Source: an uncultured Bacteroidales bacterium
Lineage (GTDB): Bacteria > Bacteroidota > Bacteroidia > Bacteroidales > UBA932
NCBI GenBank assembly: GCA_949297365.1
Contig: CASFSL010000046.1
Coordinates: forward strand, 121,261 to 185,260
Direction: 5' to 3'
DNA length: 64,000 nucleotides
Made by a program: the position numbers and the translations under genes
Notes under the pieces: generated by a model
The model's database searches: none
What the model was told of the DNA's origin: nothing
What the model saw: the letters and a program-made list of their open reading frames with translations, nothing else
Part shown: piece by piece, positions 26,833-36,304 of the stretch
Numbering within the stretch: the first letter of the stretch is position 1
Layout of the letters: each line of letters opens with the position of its first letter

Positions 26833-28077
26833 TCAGTCAAGGAGTGCTGCCTTGATGTTCGCGACGATGTAGCGGACATCGTCGTCGGTGACGCAGGGGC
26901 CACTGGGAAGGCAGAGGCCGGTTCGGAAGAGCCGTTCGCTGACCCCGTTGACATAAGCCGGAGCATCTCTATAAACTGGCTGCTTGTGCATGGGCTTCCA
27001 CAGAGGGCGGGACTCGATGCCGGCTGCATCCAAAGCCATCCTCATAGCCTCGACATTGCGGTTGGGCTCGCAGTCTGTATGGAGCGTTCCGGCGGCGTGG
27101 GTCACTCCGGCTGCTCCGCCCACGGCACCCTGAACGGCCGCCTCATAGGCGTGCTCCTCGCCCTTGACACGCAGCCCCGGATTAAGAATAACGGTGTTGA
27201 GCCAGTAGTTGCTGTCGTATCTCTCCGAGGGATTCTCATGAAGGGTAATGCCGTCAACTCCGGCCAGCAGCTCCCTGTACAGCGCGCACACATGCTTGTG
27301 ATGGGCTATGTGATCGTTGGCGACGGTCATCTGGCCACGACCTATGCCGGCACAGATATTCGACATACGGTAGTTGTAGCCGATGCGCTCGTGCTGATAG
27401 TAGGGATAGGCCTCACGGGCCTGGGTGGCATAGAACATTATCTCAGTCTTTGCCGCCGCATCCGGGCATATCAGGGCACCTCCGCCTGAAGTCGTAATCA
27501 TCTTGTTGCCGTTGAACGAGAGCACCCCGTACCTGCCGAAAGTACCGAGCACCCGACCGTCGAACCGCGAGCCGAAGCCCTCGGCGGCATCCTCTATCAC
27601 AGGAATGTCGTAGCGTTCCGCAATCTCCCTGATCTCGTCAATCCGGTACGGCATACCGTACAGGGCCACAGGAATTATCGCCTTGGGTTTCCGGCACGTC
27701 CTTGCTATGCGGTCCTTTATAGCCTCCTCCAGCAGGGCAGGGTCCATGTTCCACGAGTCTTCTTCCGAGTCCACGAACACCGGGACCGCACCCAGATACT
27801 TGATCGGATGCGACGAGGCGCAGAAGGTAAATGACTGCACCAGCACCTCATCGCCGGGGCCGACACCGCAGGCTATCAGGGCCAGATGCACGGCCGCCGT
27901 TCCGGCAGACAGTGCCACCACCTCCTTGTCTTCCCCCACAAAATTCTTCAGATCCTCCTCGAAACCGTTCACATTGGGCCCGAGAGGCACGACCCAGTTA
28001 GTATCAAAGGCCTCCTTAATAAAGGCCTGCTCCGTCCCGCTCATATGAGCCAGACAGAGATAAATCCTCTTTCCCAT
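26833..28077 (-). CDS. PglE-like sugar aminotransferase (cluster R)
   Basis: 414 residues, DegT/DnrJ/EryC1 family. Aspartate loop EDAAEGFGSRFDGRVLG, Schiff-base Lys in SFNGNKMITTSGGGAL. Proteins beginning like YLCLAHMSGTEQAFIKEAF are PglE-type aminotransferases that convert the 4-keto UDP-sugar to the 4-amino sugar. In cluster R it is accompanied by a PglD-like acetyltransferase (28835), a PglC-like transferase (28215) and a PglF/CapD-like dehydratase (47728), so UDP-di-N-acetylbacillosamine or its 4-epimer is a likely product. It is the final gene before the operon terminator. Confidence 0.85.
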   Translation of the reverse strand: MGKRIYLCLAHMSGTEQAFIKEAFDTNWVVPLGPNVNGFEEDLKNFVGEDKEVVALSAGTAAVHLALIACGVGPGDEVLVQSFTFCASSHPIKYLGAVPVFVDSEEDSWNMDPALLEEAIKDRIARTCRKPKAIIPVALYGMPYRIDEIREIAERYDIPVIEDAAEGFGSRFDGRVLGTFGRYGVLSFNGNKMITTSGGGALICPDAAAKTEIMFYATQAREAYPYYQHERIGYNYRMSNICAGIGRGQMTVANDHIAHHKHVCALYRELLAGVDGITLHENPSERYDSNYWLNTVILNPGLRVKGEEHAYEAAVQGAVGGAAGVTHAAGTLHTDCEPNRNVEAMRMALDAAGIESRPLWKPMHKQPVYRDAPAYVNGVSERLFRTGLCLPSGPCVTDDDVRYIVANIKAALLD

Positions 28078-28214
28078 AAATTATTGTTAACTATAAAATA
28101 GAATTAAAGCTCAGGTAAGCGTGATTCTTACACACAGTCAATAATGCTTCCATATCCACACTGTTTCTGCAACTGATGGCTGATTGAATCCGTGCCTTTC
28201 AGAAAATTATCCCA

Positions 28215-28835
28215 TCAGTTTGTCCCGTCAAAAGGATGCATTGTAGCCTCTCCTTCGAAAGAGATATCAGCACGGGTAAATACTTTCTTTACAGTCAGAA
28301 AAATAATTTTAATATCCAACCACATCGTCAGGTGATCCACATACCACACATCCAGTTCGAATTTCTTTGTCCACGAGATATTGTTCCGCCCGTTGACCTG
28401 TGCCCAACCCGTAATTCCCGGACGGACCTCATGTCTTCTGGCCTGTTCCTTGGAATACAAAGGAAGATACTGTGGCAAAAGCGGCCTCGGTCCGACTATG
28501 GCCATGTCGCCTTTGAGCACATTCCACAGTTGTGGCAACTCGTCTATTGACAGAGATCTGAAGGCCTGGCCTATTTTTGTGATTCTTTGAGCATCAGGCA
28601 ACAAATTCCCGTCAGCATCCATTTCATCCGTCATAGTCTTGAACTTCACAGCCTTGAATATCCTGCCACCCTTCCCTGGGCGGTTCTGGGTGAAAAACAC
28701 ACCTGCCCCCTTGTTCGCAAAATGCAGAACGATTATGAATACCAACATGAAGGGTGACAGTACCAGCAAGGCACAGAAAGTGATGCAGAAATCGAGTAGT
28801 CGTTTGAAAAAATGGGCGTACATAAGTGCCTGCAT
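28215..28835 (-). CDS. Initiating phosphoglycosyl transferase, PglC-like (cluster R)
   Basis: 206 residues. One membrane hairpin (FCITFCALLVLSPFMLVFII), then FKAVKFKTMTDEMD, the Asp-Glu dyad in SLSIDELPQLWNVLKGDMAI, VGPRPLLPQY and RPGITGWAQVNGRN. It loads the first sugar on undecaprenyl phosphate. The start ATG overlaps the upstream stop (TAATG). The 137-bp gap after it holds no recognisable gene. Confidence 0.9.
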   Translation of the reverse strand: MQALMYAHFFKRLLDFCITFCALLVLSPFMLVFIIVLHFANKGAGVFFTQNRPGKGGRIFKAVKFKTMTDEMDADGNLLPDAQRITKIGQAFRSLSIDELPQLWNVLKGDMAIVGPRPLLPQYLPLYSKEQARRHEVRPGITGWAQVNGRNNISWTKKFELDVWYVDHLTMWLDIKIIFLTVKKVFTRADISFEGEATMHPFDGTN

Positions 28836-29479
28836 TAATGAAACTTTATCACTTTAGCCGGGACTCCCACCGCAGTGCAGTTTGCCGGTAAGTCTTTTGC
28901 AACAACAGCGCCAGCACCGATTATGGTATTATCTCCAACTATCAATCTGTTAATCAATTTAGCACCAACACCAACATAGACCCCTTCGCCAATTGTACTT
29001 TCTCCAGATACATTTACACTTGGCATGAAAGAACAGTAGTCTTTAATTTCTGTATCATGTCCGACTGTACAATTCCAATCCAGTGCAACAAATCGCTTTA
29101 AAATAGTATTCACACTAATTATCACTCCAGCACAAACAATACATCCACAATCTATTGTTGAATAATTCTTATCCATAATAATAGCCGAGGGATGTATCAG
29201 TGTAGGAAATTCAATGTTGTCATTATTAAGATTTTCGACAATTCGACGTTTCACTTCTGGAGAAGCAATTGCTAATACTACGTCTATTTTTTCAGGCCAC
29301 GCATTAAATTCATCATAGCCTCCTAAAATATTATATCCATTTACAACGTCCTCTTTTGATTTACCGTCATCAAAAAAGCCTATTACTTGATATTGGTGAT
29401 GGATGCTATTGATATCATTTATCAATGTCAACACTTCACGACCGAACCCTCCGGCACCGTATATCGCAATCTTTTTCAT
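28835..29479 (-). CDS. PglD-like sialic-acid-O-acetyltransferase-family protein
   Basis: 214 residues. A Rossmann-like N-terminal domain (KIAIYGAGGFGREVLTLIND) is followed by hexapeptide beta-helix repeats (STIDCGCIVCAGVIIS, STIGEGVYVGVGAKLI, TIIGAGAVVAKDLP), the two-domain layout of PglD/NeuD. The likely base is the conserved His in NCTVGHDTEIKDY. It would acetylate the 4-amino group of the UDP-sugar. It is next to the PGT and near the aminotransferase, as in pgl loci. Confidence 0.85.
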   Translation of the reverse strand: MKKIAIYGAGGFGREVLTLINDINSIHHQYQVIGFFDDGKSKEDVVNGYNILGGYDEFNAWPEKIDVVLAIASPEVKRRIVENLNNDNIEFPTLIHPSAIIMDKNYSTIDCGCIVCAGVIISVNTILKRFVALDWNCTVGHDTEIKDYCSFMPSVNVSGESTIGEGVYVGVGAKLINRLIVGDNTIIGAGAVVAKDLPANCTAVGVPAKVIKFH

Positions 29480-29480
29480 T

Positions 29481-30692
29481 TTAATTCTTTTTACAATGTT
29501 CCATTATTATCTGATAGCTTCTTTGCACTTGGTAGTGTCTCAATAGATATTCAAAACCTGCTTCTCCCATCCTTTTCATCTCTTCATTGGACTCTAGTAT
29601 TCGATTTATCAATTCATTAAACTTATTAATATCACCATGCAGGCAACTGTATCCAAATCCATTATTGTAAATAATTTCTCCCATGTCTGTATTTGGATCT
29701 GTCGCAGCGATTATCGGCATTTTGTTTTCAAGATATGAAAGTATTCTTGATGGGAAATTGGGTATTGTAAAACGCCTGTCTAAGAAAATAAGCCCAATAT
29801 CACAATTCCTTACAAGTTTGTCATAATCTTCTTTTGGTAATGCGGACAATAATGATGCTGATTTGGGTTTATTTTTATCAAACCATTGTCTTAGTTTCCC
29901 ATATTCTGTTCCAGAACCGACTATCAGGAAATAACAATCAGTACGGTTGATATTGGCCTGGAGGCACTGTATCAAAAAGTCTATGCCCTGTGGTTTTCCG
30001 AGATTCCCGCCGTAGATGAATATCGGTCTATCGAGAGGTAATCCATATTTTTTACGTATTTCATTCCTCTCAGCATTTGTTATATCTTGTGAAACAACTT
30101 CAATGCTATTTGGATTGACTTCTACTTTGCAATTGGGTATGTCATTGCGTTTTAGGATGTACTCGACATTAGCAGGAGACATGCATCCAATATAATCTGA
30201 TATATTGTATAAGCGGATTTCTTTTTTTCTGAAATATTTATATATGGGGTTTGACTTACTGAGCATCCCGATATCCACTGCATTTTGTGGGAAAATATCT
30301 TTCAGAAGCAAATATGTCAGGGCTGACGGATTTTTTCTTTTAAGATATTTAATAACTTTTATAAATGTAACAGGAGGTGTGGAGTATAGGATAAGGTCAA
30401 ACTTTACATTTTTCAAATACTTCTTTATAGCCGCTGTGAATTCATATTCAAACAACAAAGTACCAATGCCTTTTTCAACAACGTTGGTTTTCTGAAGATT
30501 GAGTGTTTTAACTCCCAATATATGAACTCCGCTGTCACTATACAAAGACGTTGAAAGATGGAATTGTCTCTCACGTGGATAAACAATATATACATTATGG
30601 CCTTCATCACGGAATTTTCGCATGAGGTCAGTGTATATACCGCGGATGTTTACATCACTTATTCGCGATTGAGTTAAAAAAATCAGATTCAT
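29481..30692 (-). CDS. WbuB-like glycosyltransferase (putative L-FucNAc transferase)
   Basis: 403 residues, GT4 family. The N-terminus FLTQSRISDVNIRGIYTDLM with VYPRERQF is typical of the WbuB subfamily, whose members transfer L-FucNAc in E. coli O26 and related antigens. The donor-site segment is FIYGGNLGKPQGIDFLI. It lies 3 bp after capG, the last enzyme of UDP-L-FucNAc synthesis, which supports the donor assignment. Confidence 0.8.
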   Translation of the reverse strand: MNLIFLTQSRISDVNIRGIYTDLMRKFRDEGHNVYIVYPRERQFHLSTSLYSDSGVHILGVKTLNLQKTNVVEKGIGTLLFEYEFTAAIKKYLKNVKFDLILYSTPPVTFIKVIKYLKRKNPSALTYLLLKDIFPQNAVDIGMLSKSNPIYKYFRKKEIRLYNISDYIGCMSPANVEYILKRNDIPNCKVEVNPNSIEVVSQDITNAERNEIRKKYGLPLDRPIFIYGGNLGKPQGIDFLIQCLQANINRTDCYFLIVGSGTEYGKLRQWFDKNKPKSASLLSALPKEDYDKLVRNCDIGLIFLDRRFTIPNFPSRILSYLENKMPIIAATDPNTDMGEIIYNNGFGYSCLHGDINKFNELINRILESNEEMKRMGEAGFEYLLRHYQVQRSYQIIMEHCKKN

Positions 30693-30695
30693 GTC

Positions 30696-31880
30696 TCAGA
30701 ATTTTCTCCATACCATCCTGTTGACGACGTTGGTGTAGCTCTGAATGAGCTTTACGACCTTTGTTGAGACGTTGGTGTCGGTGTAGTCGGGCACGGGTAT
30801 TCCGTGGTCCCCCCTGCGGTTCATCTCCACGGCGGTGTCCACGGCCTGCAGCAGTGACCTCTGGTCTATGCCCGCGAGGACGAAGCACCCCTTGTCCAGG
30901 GCCTCGGGCCTCTCGGTGGAGGTCCTGATGCACACGGCGGGGAAGGGACGTCCTATGCCTGTGAAGAAGCTGCTCTCCTCGGGCAGGGTCCCGGAGTCGG
31001 ACACCACGGCGAAGGCGTTCATCTGGAGGCAGTTGTAGTCGTGGAAGCCGAGGGGCTCGTGCCTGATGACCCTCCTGTCAAGCTCGAATCCGCTGGTCTC
31101 CAGCCTCTTCCTTGACCTGGGGTGGCAGCTGTACAGCACGGGCATGCCGTACCTCTCCGCCATGGCGTTTATCGCGCTGAAGAGGCTCGTGAAGTTCCTC
31201 TCCGTGTCGATGTTCTCCTCCCTGTGGGCGGACAGCAGGATGTATTTACCCTTCTCCAGTCCCAGCCTCTTATGGATGTCCGACGCCTCTATCTCCTTCA
31301 GATTATTGTGCAGCACCTCCGCCATCGGAGAGCCGGTGACGAAGGTCCTCTCCTTGGGCATCCCGCACTCTATGAGGTATCTCCGCGCGTGCTCCGAGTA
31401 GCAGAGGTTGACGTCCGAGATGATGTCCACTATCCTTCGGTTGGTCTCCTCGGGCAGGCACTCGTCCTTGCACCGGTTGCCGGCCTCCATGTGGAAGATG
31501 GGTATGTGGAGCCTCTTGGCTCCGATGACGCTCAGGCAGCTGTTGGTGTCTCCGAGCACCAGCACGGCGTCGGGCCTCGTCCGCGCCATCAGCTTGTATG
31601 AGGCGTTTATGATGTTGCCCACCGTGGCCCCGAGGTCGTCCCCCACGGCGTCCATGTACACGTCCGGGTCCCCCAGCTTGAGGTCCCTGAAGAACACCCC
31701 GTTGAGGCTATAGTCGTAGTTCTGCCCCGTGTGTGCCAGCAGGCAGTCGAAGTACTCCCTGCACTTGGTGATTACGGCGGCCAGGCGGATGATCTCCGGC
31801 CGCGTGCCGACGATTATCAGCAGCCTCAGCCTGCCGTCGTCCTTGAACCTTATGTCCGAATAGTCTGTTCTGATGTCCAT
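30696..31880 (-). CDS. capG: CapG-like UDP-N-acetylhexosamine 2-epimerase
   Basis: 394 residues, WecB superfamily. Motifs: LRLLIIVGTRPEIIRLAAVI, VLVLGDTNSCLS, HMEAGNRCKDECLPEETNRR, SAHREENID, SDSGTLPEESSF. In the CapE-CapF-CapG route the third enzyme inverts C2 to give UDP-L-FucNAc. It directly follows capF in the operon (7 bp). WecB on UDP-GlcNAc is the alternative, but the gene order argues for CapG. Confidence 0.85.
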   Translation of the reverse strand: MDIRTDYSDIRFKDDGRLRLLIIVGTRPEIIRLAAVITKCREYFDCLLAHTGQNYDYSLNGVFFRDLKLGDPDVYMDAVGDDLGATVGNIINASYKLMARTRPDAVLVLGDTNSCLSVIGAKRLHIPIFHMEAGNRCKDECLPEETNRRIVDIISDVNLCYSEHARRYLIECGMPKERTFVTGSPMAEVLHNNLKEIEASDIHKRLGLEKGKYILLSAHREENIDTERNFTSLFSAINAMAERYGMPVLYSCHPRSRKRLETSGFELDRRVIRHEPLGFHDYNCLQMNAFAVVSDSGTLPEESSFFTGIGRPFPAVCIRTSTERPEALDKGCFVLAGIDQRSLLQAVDTAVEMNRRGDHGIPVPDYTDTNVSTKVVKLIQSYTNVVNRMVWRKF

Positions 31881-31887
31881 GTCGATG

Positions 31888-33090
31888 TCATTCTACTGGT
31901 AAGAAATATGTGTCCGGCCTCTCCGGGTCGAAGGTCTCGTTTGCCCACATGAGCGTCACGAGGTCCTCCGTGTCCGAGAGGTTGGTGATGTTGTGCGTGT
32001 ATCCCGGCAGCATGTGGACGGCCTCAATCCTGTCTCCGCTAACCTCGAAGTTGAGCACCTCGTCCGAGTCTATCCTCCTCTGCTGTATCAGGGCCCTGCC
32101 GCTGACCACGACGAACAGCTCCCACTTGCTGTTGTGCCAGTGCTGGCCTTTCGTAATTCCAGGTTTGGAAATGTTGACGCTGAACTGGCCGCAGCACGCG
32201 GTCTTGAGGATCTCCGTGAACGAGCCGCGCTGGTCGACGTTCATCCTCAATGGGAATACCGCCTTTTCCTTGGGCAGGTAGCTCAGGTATGTGGAGTAGA
32301 GCTTCTTGGCGAAAGAGCCGGCGGGAATCTCCGGCATCATGAGCGTGTCCGGCTGGTCGTGGAACGAGCGCAGCAGCCCCACTATCTCCCCGAGCCTCAC
32401 GCGGTGCGTCACGGGGCAGTGGCAGTAGCGCCCGTCACTGTCCGGGATCGCTTCGAGTCCGTCGTACCCGCACCGGTGCTCCTTGCCTGTGAGGGCGGCA
32501 ATCATCTCGTCCACGAGGTCGTCGATGTAGAGCAGCTCCAGCTCCACGGATGGGTCGTTGACCTGGATGGGAAGGCCGTGCGCGATGTTGTGGCAGAATG
32601 TGGCCACTGCTGAGTTGTAGTTCGGACGGCACCACTTGCCGAAGAGGTTCGGGAAGCGGTAGACCAGCACCCTCGCGCCGGTCTCAGCGGAATACTTGAA
32701 GAAGAGCTCCTCGCCCGCCTTCTTGCTCCTGCCGTACTCGCTGTCCCCGAAGCGGCCGGAGAGGGACGCCTGTATGGAGGACGAGAGCATCACGGGACAG
32801 GTGTTCCCGAGCTTTCTGAGGGTGTCGAGGAGGGTCGAGGCGAAGCCGTAGTTGCCGCTCATGAACTCCTCCGGATTCTGCGGGCGGTTCACCCCCGCGA
32901 GGTTGAACACGAAGTCCGCGTCCGCGCAGTACCTGTCCAGCTCCTCAGGGGTGGAGTCGGTGTCGTACTCGTATATGGAGTCTATCCTCAGGTCAGCGCA
33001 GCCGCGGGCCTTGCCGTCGCGGATGTTGCGCAGCTGGGCGCACAGGTTGCGTCCCACGAAGCCTCTCGACCCCGTTATCAGTATGTTCAT
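31888..33090 (-). CDS. capF: CapF-like bifunctional UDP-sugar epimerase/reductase
   Basis: 400 residues, two domains: an SDR domain (NILITGSRGFVGRNLCAQL, SSSIQASLSG, YGRSKKAGEELFF) and a C-terminal cupin (SVNISKPGITKGQHWHNSKW). CapF/WbjC is defined by this fusion: the cupin epimerises C3 and the SDR reduces C4 with NADPH. It lies downstream of a PIN/VapBC-type pair that separates it from capE. Confidence 0.9.
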   Translation of the reverse strand: MNILITGSRGFVGRNLCAQLRNIRDGKARGCADLRIDSIYEYDTDSTPEELDRYCADADFVFNLAGVNRPQNPEEFMSGNYGFASTLLDTLRKLGNTCPVMLSSSIQASLSGRFGDSEYGRSKKAGEELFFKYSAETGARVLVYRFPNLFGKWCRPNYNSAVATFCHNIAHGLPIQVNDPSVELELLYIDDLVDEMIAALTGKEHRCGYDGLEAIPDSDGRYCHCPVTHRVRLGEIVGLLRSFHDQPDTLMMPEIPAGSFAKKLYSTYLSYLPKEKAVFPLRMNVDQRGSFTEILKTACCGQFSVNISKPGITKGQHWHNSKWELFVVVSGRALIQQRRIDSDEVLNFEVSGDRIEAVHMLPGYTHNITNLSDTEDLVTLMWANETFDPERPDTYFLPVE

Positions 33091-33113
33091 TTCAAAAAAT
33101 AGAATAAAGGTTC

Positions 33114-33524
33114 TTAAAGAATGGTACTTAGAAATTCAACCGGAGTCATGACCGGTATGTCCGCTTCCCCGAAGTCCGCTGCGTTCCTGGAAATGATACA
33201 GTCTGCGCCTGCCTTTCTTGCCGAGAGGTACTGCACGCAGTCCTCCATGTCTTTCCAGCGCAGTGACACGGCCTCCGTGATTATGGATTCCCCGGCGGCT
33301 GCAATGCTCATGTATCTCAGCATGTCCGTCATTGTCGAATACATATCGGCAGGGGACATCGCTTTCCGCAACACGTACGCGAGGTTGACAAACGAGATGT
33401 CGGAGGCGACGAGCGACAGCCTTCTCTGTCTGGAGAGCTCCAGCAGCACGAGTGCCGCATCAACCCACGGTTTACGGTTGAGGACAATGTCTATCAGTAT
33501 ATTCGTGTCCAGAAAAACTCTCAC
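33114..33524 (-). CDS. PIN-domain toxin (VapC-like)
   Basis: 136 residues. The PIN acidic residues are visible: D6 in VFLDTNILIDI, E118-region acid in FGEADI, and D in WKDMEDCVQYLSARKAGADCII-SRN. PIN toxins are ribonucleases usually cleaving tRNA or rRNA. It overlaps the antitoxin by 4 bp and ends 24 bp before the capF start, so the pair is inserted between capE and capF, which are normally adjacent. Confidence 0.85.
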   Translation of the reverse strand: MRVFLDTNILIDIVLNRKPWVDAALVLLELSRQRRLSLVASDISFVNLAYVLRKAMSPADMYSTMTDMLRYMSIAAAGESIITEAVSLRWKDMEDCVQYLSARKAGADCIISRNAADFGEADIPVMTPVEFLSTIL

Positions 33525-33787
33525 AGCCCGTACTTCTCAGAAAAATACCCGTCTCTTTCCTCTTCGGGATCCAGGTTGTGTGTGAGGGAGCCGGCATGCC
33601 TGGTCAGGGATCTGACCTCATCAGAGACAGGGAAATTGTCTATCTTGTCCCACACGGAGTTGTCGGAGACCCATTTCGAAAGAAAATTCTCCACGACGGA
33701 GGACAGGTCCACACCTTTCCTCGAAGCGTAGACCGCCGCCTCTTCGAGCAGCACGCCGTTTATATGCAGTGTATCCTTCGTCGTCAT
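33521..33787 (-). CDS. VapB-like antitoxin of PIN pair
   Basis: 88 residues. The N-terminal half (LLEEAAVYASRKGVDLSSVV) is a ribbon-helix-helix-like DNA-binding segment of the DUF6364 type often paired with PIN toxins, and the acidic tail should bind the toxin. A minus-strand TAACTTCG box lies 22 bp upstream, so the pair can be expressed on its own. Confidence 0.75.
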   Translation of the reverse strand: MTTKDTLHINGVLLEEAAVYASRKGVDLSSVVENFLSKWVSDNSVWDKIDNFPVSDEVRSLTRHAGSLTHNLDPEEERDGYFSEKYGL

Positions 33788-33808
33788 ATCTCCTATTCTC
33801 TTTCGGGA

Positions 33809-33816
33809 AGCGAAGT
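33809..33816 (-). promoter_or_regulatory. Putative -7 box of VapBC-type pair
   Basis: Minus-strand TAACTTCG, one mismatch from TAnnTTTG, 22 bp before the antitoxin ATG. It does not resemble the 42-bp element at the other TA junctions. Confidence 0.4.
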
Positions 33817-33852
33817 TATGAAAAATAATTCACTCCTGCAATCCAGGCGCTG

Positions 33853-34944
33853 CTATTCGGAGCGTATGTCTCGTGCCTTGGCCCTTGGGATCAGTCCGAG
33901 GTCCTCCTGTATGAAGCGCAGGCGGAGGAGCTGCTCCTTCATGCCCTCCACGTCCAGGCGCCGGGTGTTGTGACTGTGGTAGTCCTCTATCCTGGAGACG
34001 TCCTCGCTGCCCTCCCTGAAGAACTTGTCGTAGTTCAGGTCGCGCGTGTCGCAGGGGATGCGGTAGTAGCCTCCCATGTCGATGGCGCGGGCCATCTCCT
34101 CGCGGGTCACGAGGGTCTCGTACAGCTTCTCCCCGTGACGGGTGCCGATGATCCTCACCTCTGTCTCACCATACTTAGGGTCAATCTCGGCGTAGATCTC
34201 CTTCAACGCCTGGGCAAGGGTCGCGAGAGTGGCCGCCGGGGCCTTCTGCACGAACAGGTCGCCGTTGTGGCCGTGCTCGAAGGCGTACACCACCAGGTCC
34301 ACCGCATCGTCCAGGGTCATCATGAAGCGGGTCATGTTCGGGTCCGTGACGGTTATGGGCTGGCCTTCCATCATCTGCTCCACCCATAGGGGTATGACAC
34401 TGCCGCGGCTGGCCATCACGTTGCCGTAGCGCGTGCAGCAGATGGTCGTCGCCGCCCCCTCCCCGAGCTCGCGCCCCTTGGCTATCGCCACCTTCTCCAT
34501 CAGGGCCTTGGAGATGCCCATCGCGTTGATGGGGTACGCCGCCTTATCGGTGGAGAGCACCACCACGTTCCTCACCCCGTGCTCGATGGCCGAGAGGAGC
34601 ACGTTCTCCGTGCCCAGGACGTTCGTGCGCGTGGCCTCCATCGGGAAGAACTCGCACGAGGGCACCTGCTTGAGGGCTGCGGCGCTGAACACGTAGTCCA
34701 CGCCGCGCATCGCCACATCAACCGAAGTCTTGTCGCGCACGTTGCCTATGTAGAACTTCACCTTGCCGGCGGACTCCGGATGCTGCGCCTGAAGGCCGTG
34801 ACGCATGTCGTCCTGCTTCTTCTCGTCGCGCGAGAAGATGCGGATCTCCCTGAGGCCGCTGTCGAGGAACCTCCTGAGCACGGCGTTACCGAAACTGCCC
34901 GTGCCGCCTGTTATCAACAGGACTTTGTCCGTGAATACTGACAT
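33853..34944 (-). CDS. capE: CapE-like UDP-GlcNAc 4,6-dehydratase/5-epimerase
   Basis: 363 residues, soluble SDR of the FlaA1/CapE type. NAD motif LLITGGTGSFGNAVLRRFLD, IFSRDEKKQDDMR, and the SDK-type active site VVLSTDKAAYPINAMGISKA where M-x-x-x-K replaces Y-x-x-x-K. It begins UDP-L-FucNAc synthesis by inverting dehydration. It overlaps the upstream glycosyltransferase stop by one base. The codon use is GC-rich compared with the glycosyltransferase. Confidence 0.9.
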   Translation of the reverse strand: MSVFTDKVLLITGGTGSFGNAVLRRFLDSGLREIRIFSRDEKKQDDMRHGLQAQHPESAGKVKFYIGNVRDKTSVDVAMRGVDYVFSAAALKQVPSCEFFPMEATRTNVLGTENVLLSAIEHGVRNVVVLSTDKAAYPINAMGISKALMEKVAIAKGRELGEGAATTICCTRYGNVMASRGSVIPLWVEQMMEGQPITVTDPNMTRFMMTLDDAVDLVVYAFEHGHNGDLFVQKAPAATLATLAQALKEIYAEIDPKYGETEVRIIGTRHGEKLYETLVTREEMARAIDMGGYYRIPCDTRDLNYDKFFREGSEDVSRIEDYHSHNTRRLDVEGMKEQLLRLRFIQEDLGLIPRAKARDIRSE

Positions 34945-36095
34945 TATTTATACCTTGAATTTAAATTATTGTTTCGTTGCATGTATTCTTTTTCAACTAT
35001 GCTGATGAGTTTATCGGCCCTTGCTTCGTATGTGTCATAATTAGTTAATTGCTTCTTTCCCTTTTCAACCAACTCGTTACGCAGCAAATCATCATTGGCC
35101 AGCTTGTATATTGCTTCTCCAAACGCGGCCGGCGACAGAGCGTCATAGTAAAGGGCGGCATCACCGCACAGAGATCTGGAGAAATTCAAGTCAGTGGTGA
35201 TGATCGGCTTACCCATGCGCATGGCTTCAGGATAGACTGCGGTGAAGCACTCCAATAGCGATGAAGAGAAAACAATGTCGCTCTGTTCGTATAGATGTGG
35301 ACACTCTGTTAATGGCACTTTCCCAAGGAATACAATATTGCTCAACGCGGAATCGTCACCTGAAACAAGATTCTCTTTGTCGATTGTCAGTACAAAGCGG
35401 AAAGAAAAGTCTGGATATTTCTCTTTGAGATAGTGGACTGTAGGGATAATTATTGACAGATTTTTATGGGGGTAATTGGCGGATATTGTCAGTAATGTAA
35501 TTCCGTTGAATTGAGGTAAATTAATTCCATCAGTCCACCTGGCATAATCATCGAAGACCTGGTTATAGTAATTCGTGACGGTGTACACTGTTTTCCCATT
35601 AAGGATACTGCGTAACTTTGTAGAAATATACTCGTTTTCTGTGAAATACACATTTGCACACCGTTTGAAAGCCCAAAGAAGAAGTTCTCGATCAAAATCT
35701 GACATCAAGCGCTCGTTCCAGCGCATTCGTGTAAAATACGGTGAATCTTTCAGAACACAATGCGCGCGGGCAAATCCACTTATGTGTAATACTTTAGGAA
35801 TCCATAAAGACGGACCAAAAATAGTAAACACCGCATCCACTCCCTCCTTCTCAACAATGCTGTCCATTTGCATGTCCCTGCCGGTAAAAAATGTACGGAT
35901 ATTTTTCGGCATGTCATACATAATGACCTTGACATTGGAATATTTCTCTATCTGTTTGGCTGTTGTTGCAAGATAGTGCGACAGTACCACTACAAACCTA
36001 TGCCGCTCATACTGATTCAACAGACAGCAAAATGAATCTGCAACCTGCAGCCCGCCTCCTTTCTTTAGATTTGAGGCATTAATCAATATACGCAT
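34944..36095 (-). CDS. Glycosyltransferase family 4
   Basis: 383 residues, GT-B. N-terminus ILINASNLKKGGGLQVADSF, donor site SSSLLECFTAVYPEAMRMGKPIITTD. Acts in assembly of the cluster R repeat; donor unknown. The 209-bp gap upstream (36096-36304) shows no gene; one minus-strand stretch of about 40 open codons has no recognisable match. Confidence 0.85.
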   Translation of the reverse strand: MRILINASNLKKGGGLQVADSFCCLLNQYERHRFVVVLSHYLATTAKQIEKYSNVKVIMYDMPKNIRTFFTGRDMQMDSIVEKEGVDAVFTIFGPSLWIPKVLHISGFARAHCVLKDSPYFTRMRWNERLMSDFDRELLLWAFKRCANVYFTENEYISTKLRSILNGKTVYTVTNYYNQVFDDYARWTDGINLPQFNGITLLTISANYPHKNLSIIIPTVHYLKEKYPDFSFRFVLTIDKENLVSGDDSALSNIVFLGKVPLTECPHLYEQSDIVFSSSLLECFTAVYPEAMRMGKPIITTDLNFSRSLCGDAALYYDALSPAAFGEAIYKLANDDLLRNELVEKGKKQLTNYDTYEARADKLISIVEKEYMQRNNNLNSRYK

Positions 36096-36304
36096 AGCAT
36101 TATTTTATCAATTTCAAAGGATAAATAAAATTTACATCTAAAAAACATCCGCAATAGCTATATTAACAGTTGTTGACATAGAACTATCTCAAAGAAAGAC
36201 ACAAGTCCATATATGCAGGACAATGTTCCAGTTGGAATTTGCCTGCTGCGATGCAAAGTAGCCAACAAGGCACATTCAACAAATAGGCAAAGGATTTATT
36301 GAAC

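Noticed and set aside
36096..36304. Hidden small gene between two glycosyltransferases
   Set aside because: The only open stretch (about 40 codons, minus strand) has no start in context and no recognisable similarity.
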